Source: Butyrivibrio hungatei DSM 14810 (lineage in GTDB: Bacteria; Bacillota; Clostridia; Lachnospirales; Lachnospiraceae). Taken from it: a stretch of 64,000 nt of DNA. Under the pieces are notes generated by a model. That model had not been told where the DNA came from. It made no database searches and worked only from the letters and a program-made list of their open reading frames with translations. Below are positions 63,620 through 64,000 of this stretch, in pieces. Both the position numbers and the translations under genes were made by a program. The number at the start of each line of letters is the position of its first letter. Position 1 is the first letter of the stretch. The stretch covers positions 151,319 to 215,318 of the forward strand of contig NZ_FRDH01000004.1 in assembly GCF_900143205.1 (NCBI RefSeq), read 5' to 3'.

Positions 63620-64000
63620 TCACAATTCCCGCCGTTTCCATTGTTTCAGGGCAGCTGCGACACAAATGCCTGCCACAACGATTGTTAAGAAGATATAGGG
63701 AAGGTGGAAACCGTGCAGTGCTACCTCGTACACATCAAAATAACGCAATGGGGTCAGAAAGTCCAGAAAATGATTACCTGTGTACTCGGCAGTAAAGGCC
63801 AACGCATAGGCAGCCAGCATGGAAATTGTTCCTGTCCGCACCGCAGCCCTATAGGACAGGAGCACGCTGGCAAACAGCAGCCCCAGGGCAAAAAAGAGGA
63901 TCTGGGTAAAGAACATTCCCATCGTTGTGGAAAGCACCGCTCCCGGCTGATCCAGACCACCCAAAGGAAGAACAATTGTGAAATAATTGCACACGCCACT
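63620..64000 (-). CDS. ABC-2 type transporter permease, C-terminal part (cut by the window edge)
   Basis: The frame is open to the right edge, so the 5' end is missing. About 126 visible residues form three to four membrane helices (MFFTQILFFALGLLFASVLL, TISMLAAYALAFTAEY, IFLTIVVAGICVAAALKQW), with the LDFLTPLRYFDVYEVALHG loop usual in the C-terminal half of bacterial ABC-2 permeases. The ATPase partner would lie upstream, beyond the window. The GTG near 63994 is not trusted as a start. Substrate unknown. Confidence 0.75.
   Translation of the reverse strand, partial: SGVCNYFTIVLPLGGLDQPGAVLSTTMGMFFTQILFFALGLLFASVLLSYRAAVRTGTISMLAAYALAFTAEYTGNHFLDFLTPLRYFDVYEVALHGFHLPYIFLTIVVAGICVAAALKQWKRREL

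Larger units (their letters stand above)
28150..64000 (+). mobile_element. Integrative and conjugative element, left part (right end outside the window)
   Basis: From the rlmD 3' end onward the content changes to a full conjugation set: ParA/ParB, a Rep-like protein, PcfB, VirD4, Maff2, VirB6, PrgI, VirB4, a wall hydrolase, DUF4315, DUF4366, topoisomerase III, DUF5688 and a methylase-helicase. This order resembles Tn1549/CTn-type elements of Clostridia. No relaxase, integrase or excisionase is visible, so the element is cut by the window edge. Whether the minus-strand genes after 63050 belong to it is unclear. Confidence 0.88.

Noticed and set aside
61700..64000. Right attachment site matching the rlmD end
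   Set aside because: I looked for a copy of the CATGTGGAGAC-type sequence and found none, so the right ICE end is not in the window.
28150..64000. Relaxase or integrase gene
   Set aside because: No frame with relaxase (HUH or MobP) or recombinase motifs is visible; the only nuclease/RT gene is the intron protein.
1..64000. CRISPR array, tRNA or rRNA genes
   Set aside because: No regularly spaced direct repeats and no tRNA cloverleaf or rRNA sequence recognised.

Overview
The window joins a conserved Clostridia-type chromosome segment (about 1-28190) to most of an integrative and conjugative element (ICE, from about 28150 to beyond the right edge). Gene order (rbfA-nrnA-truB-ribF ... rpsO-pnp; nusB-xseA-xseB-ispA-dxs-tlyA-nadK-argR-recN), strong GGAGG-type ribosome binding sites, A+T-leaning codon use, and the LemA, DUF1836 and Asp23 families point to a Gram-positive anaerobe, probably a Lachnospiraceae member (Butyrivibrio-like). 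The genus is inference. No rRNA, tRNA or CRISPR array was seen.

Chromosomal part: a 5'-truncated rbfA, nrnA, truB and ribF (RNA maturation and flavin synthesis); an AEC-family transporter; a phosphohexomutase; a PspC-domain peptide; a DUF3137/LemA membrane pair with its own promoter; rpsO and pnp, each with a distinctive leader; a 148-nt nested hairpin; prfC; a transglutaminase-like lipoprotein; then a tightly packed operon of Asp23, nusB, xseA/xseB, ispA, dxs, tlyA, nadK, argR, recN, DUF1836, pcrA, a small membrane protein and rlmD.

ICE: the foreign DNA begins at the 3' end of rlmD (rumA/rum), a known target of Firmicutes ICEs. All clear genes up to 62709 are on the + strand. There is a maintenance block (DUF3970-like, parA, parB, a replication-initiator-like protein, a DUF6050-like membrane protein and a pair of palindromes). 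A mating-channel block follows (PcfB, VirD4/PcfC coupling ATPase, Maff2, VirB6/TrbL, PrgI/VirB3, VirB4 ATPase, an M23 + NlpC/P60 wall hydrolase, DUF4315, a DUF4366 surface protein). The DNA-handling block holds topoisomerase III, two tiny ORFs, DUF5688, a 2968-residue methylase/SNF2-helicase polyvalent protein and a nucleotidyltransferase-like protein. After 61702 come an XRE regulator and, on the minus strand, a kinase-like fragment, an NTF2/SnoaL-like protein and the end of an ABC-2 permease, which look like cargo or another mosaic piece. No relaxase, integrase or right attachment site is visible; they presumably lie past 64000.

Most notable points: (1) a 2.8-kb group II intron splits the small conjugation gene maff2 at a precise codon, so splicing would be needed to make the protein; (2) a complete tnpV-like gene with its own Shine-Dalgarno sequence lies out of frame inside the giant helicase gene; (3) five different ICE proteins share a C-terminal peptide of the form ERPSLxxRLxxKKxxVA, a candidate common recruitment or translocation tag; (4) two tandem 19-bp palindromes sit behind the par/rep genes; and (5) very long RNA hairpins flank pnp.
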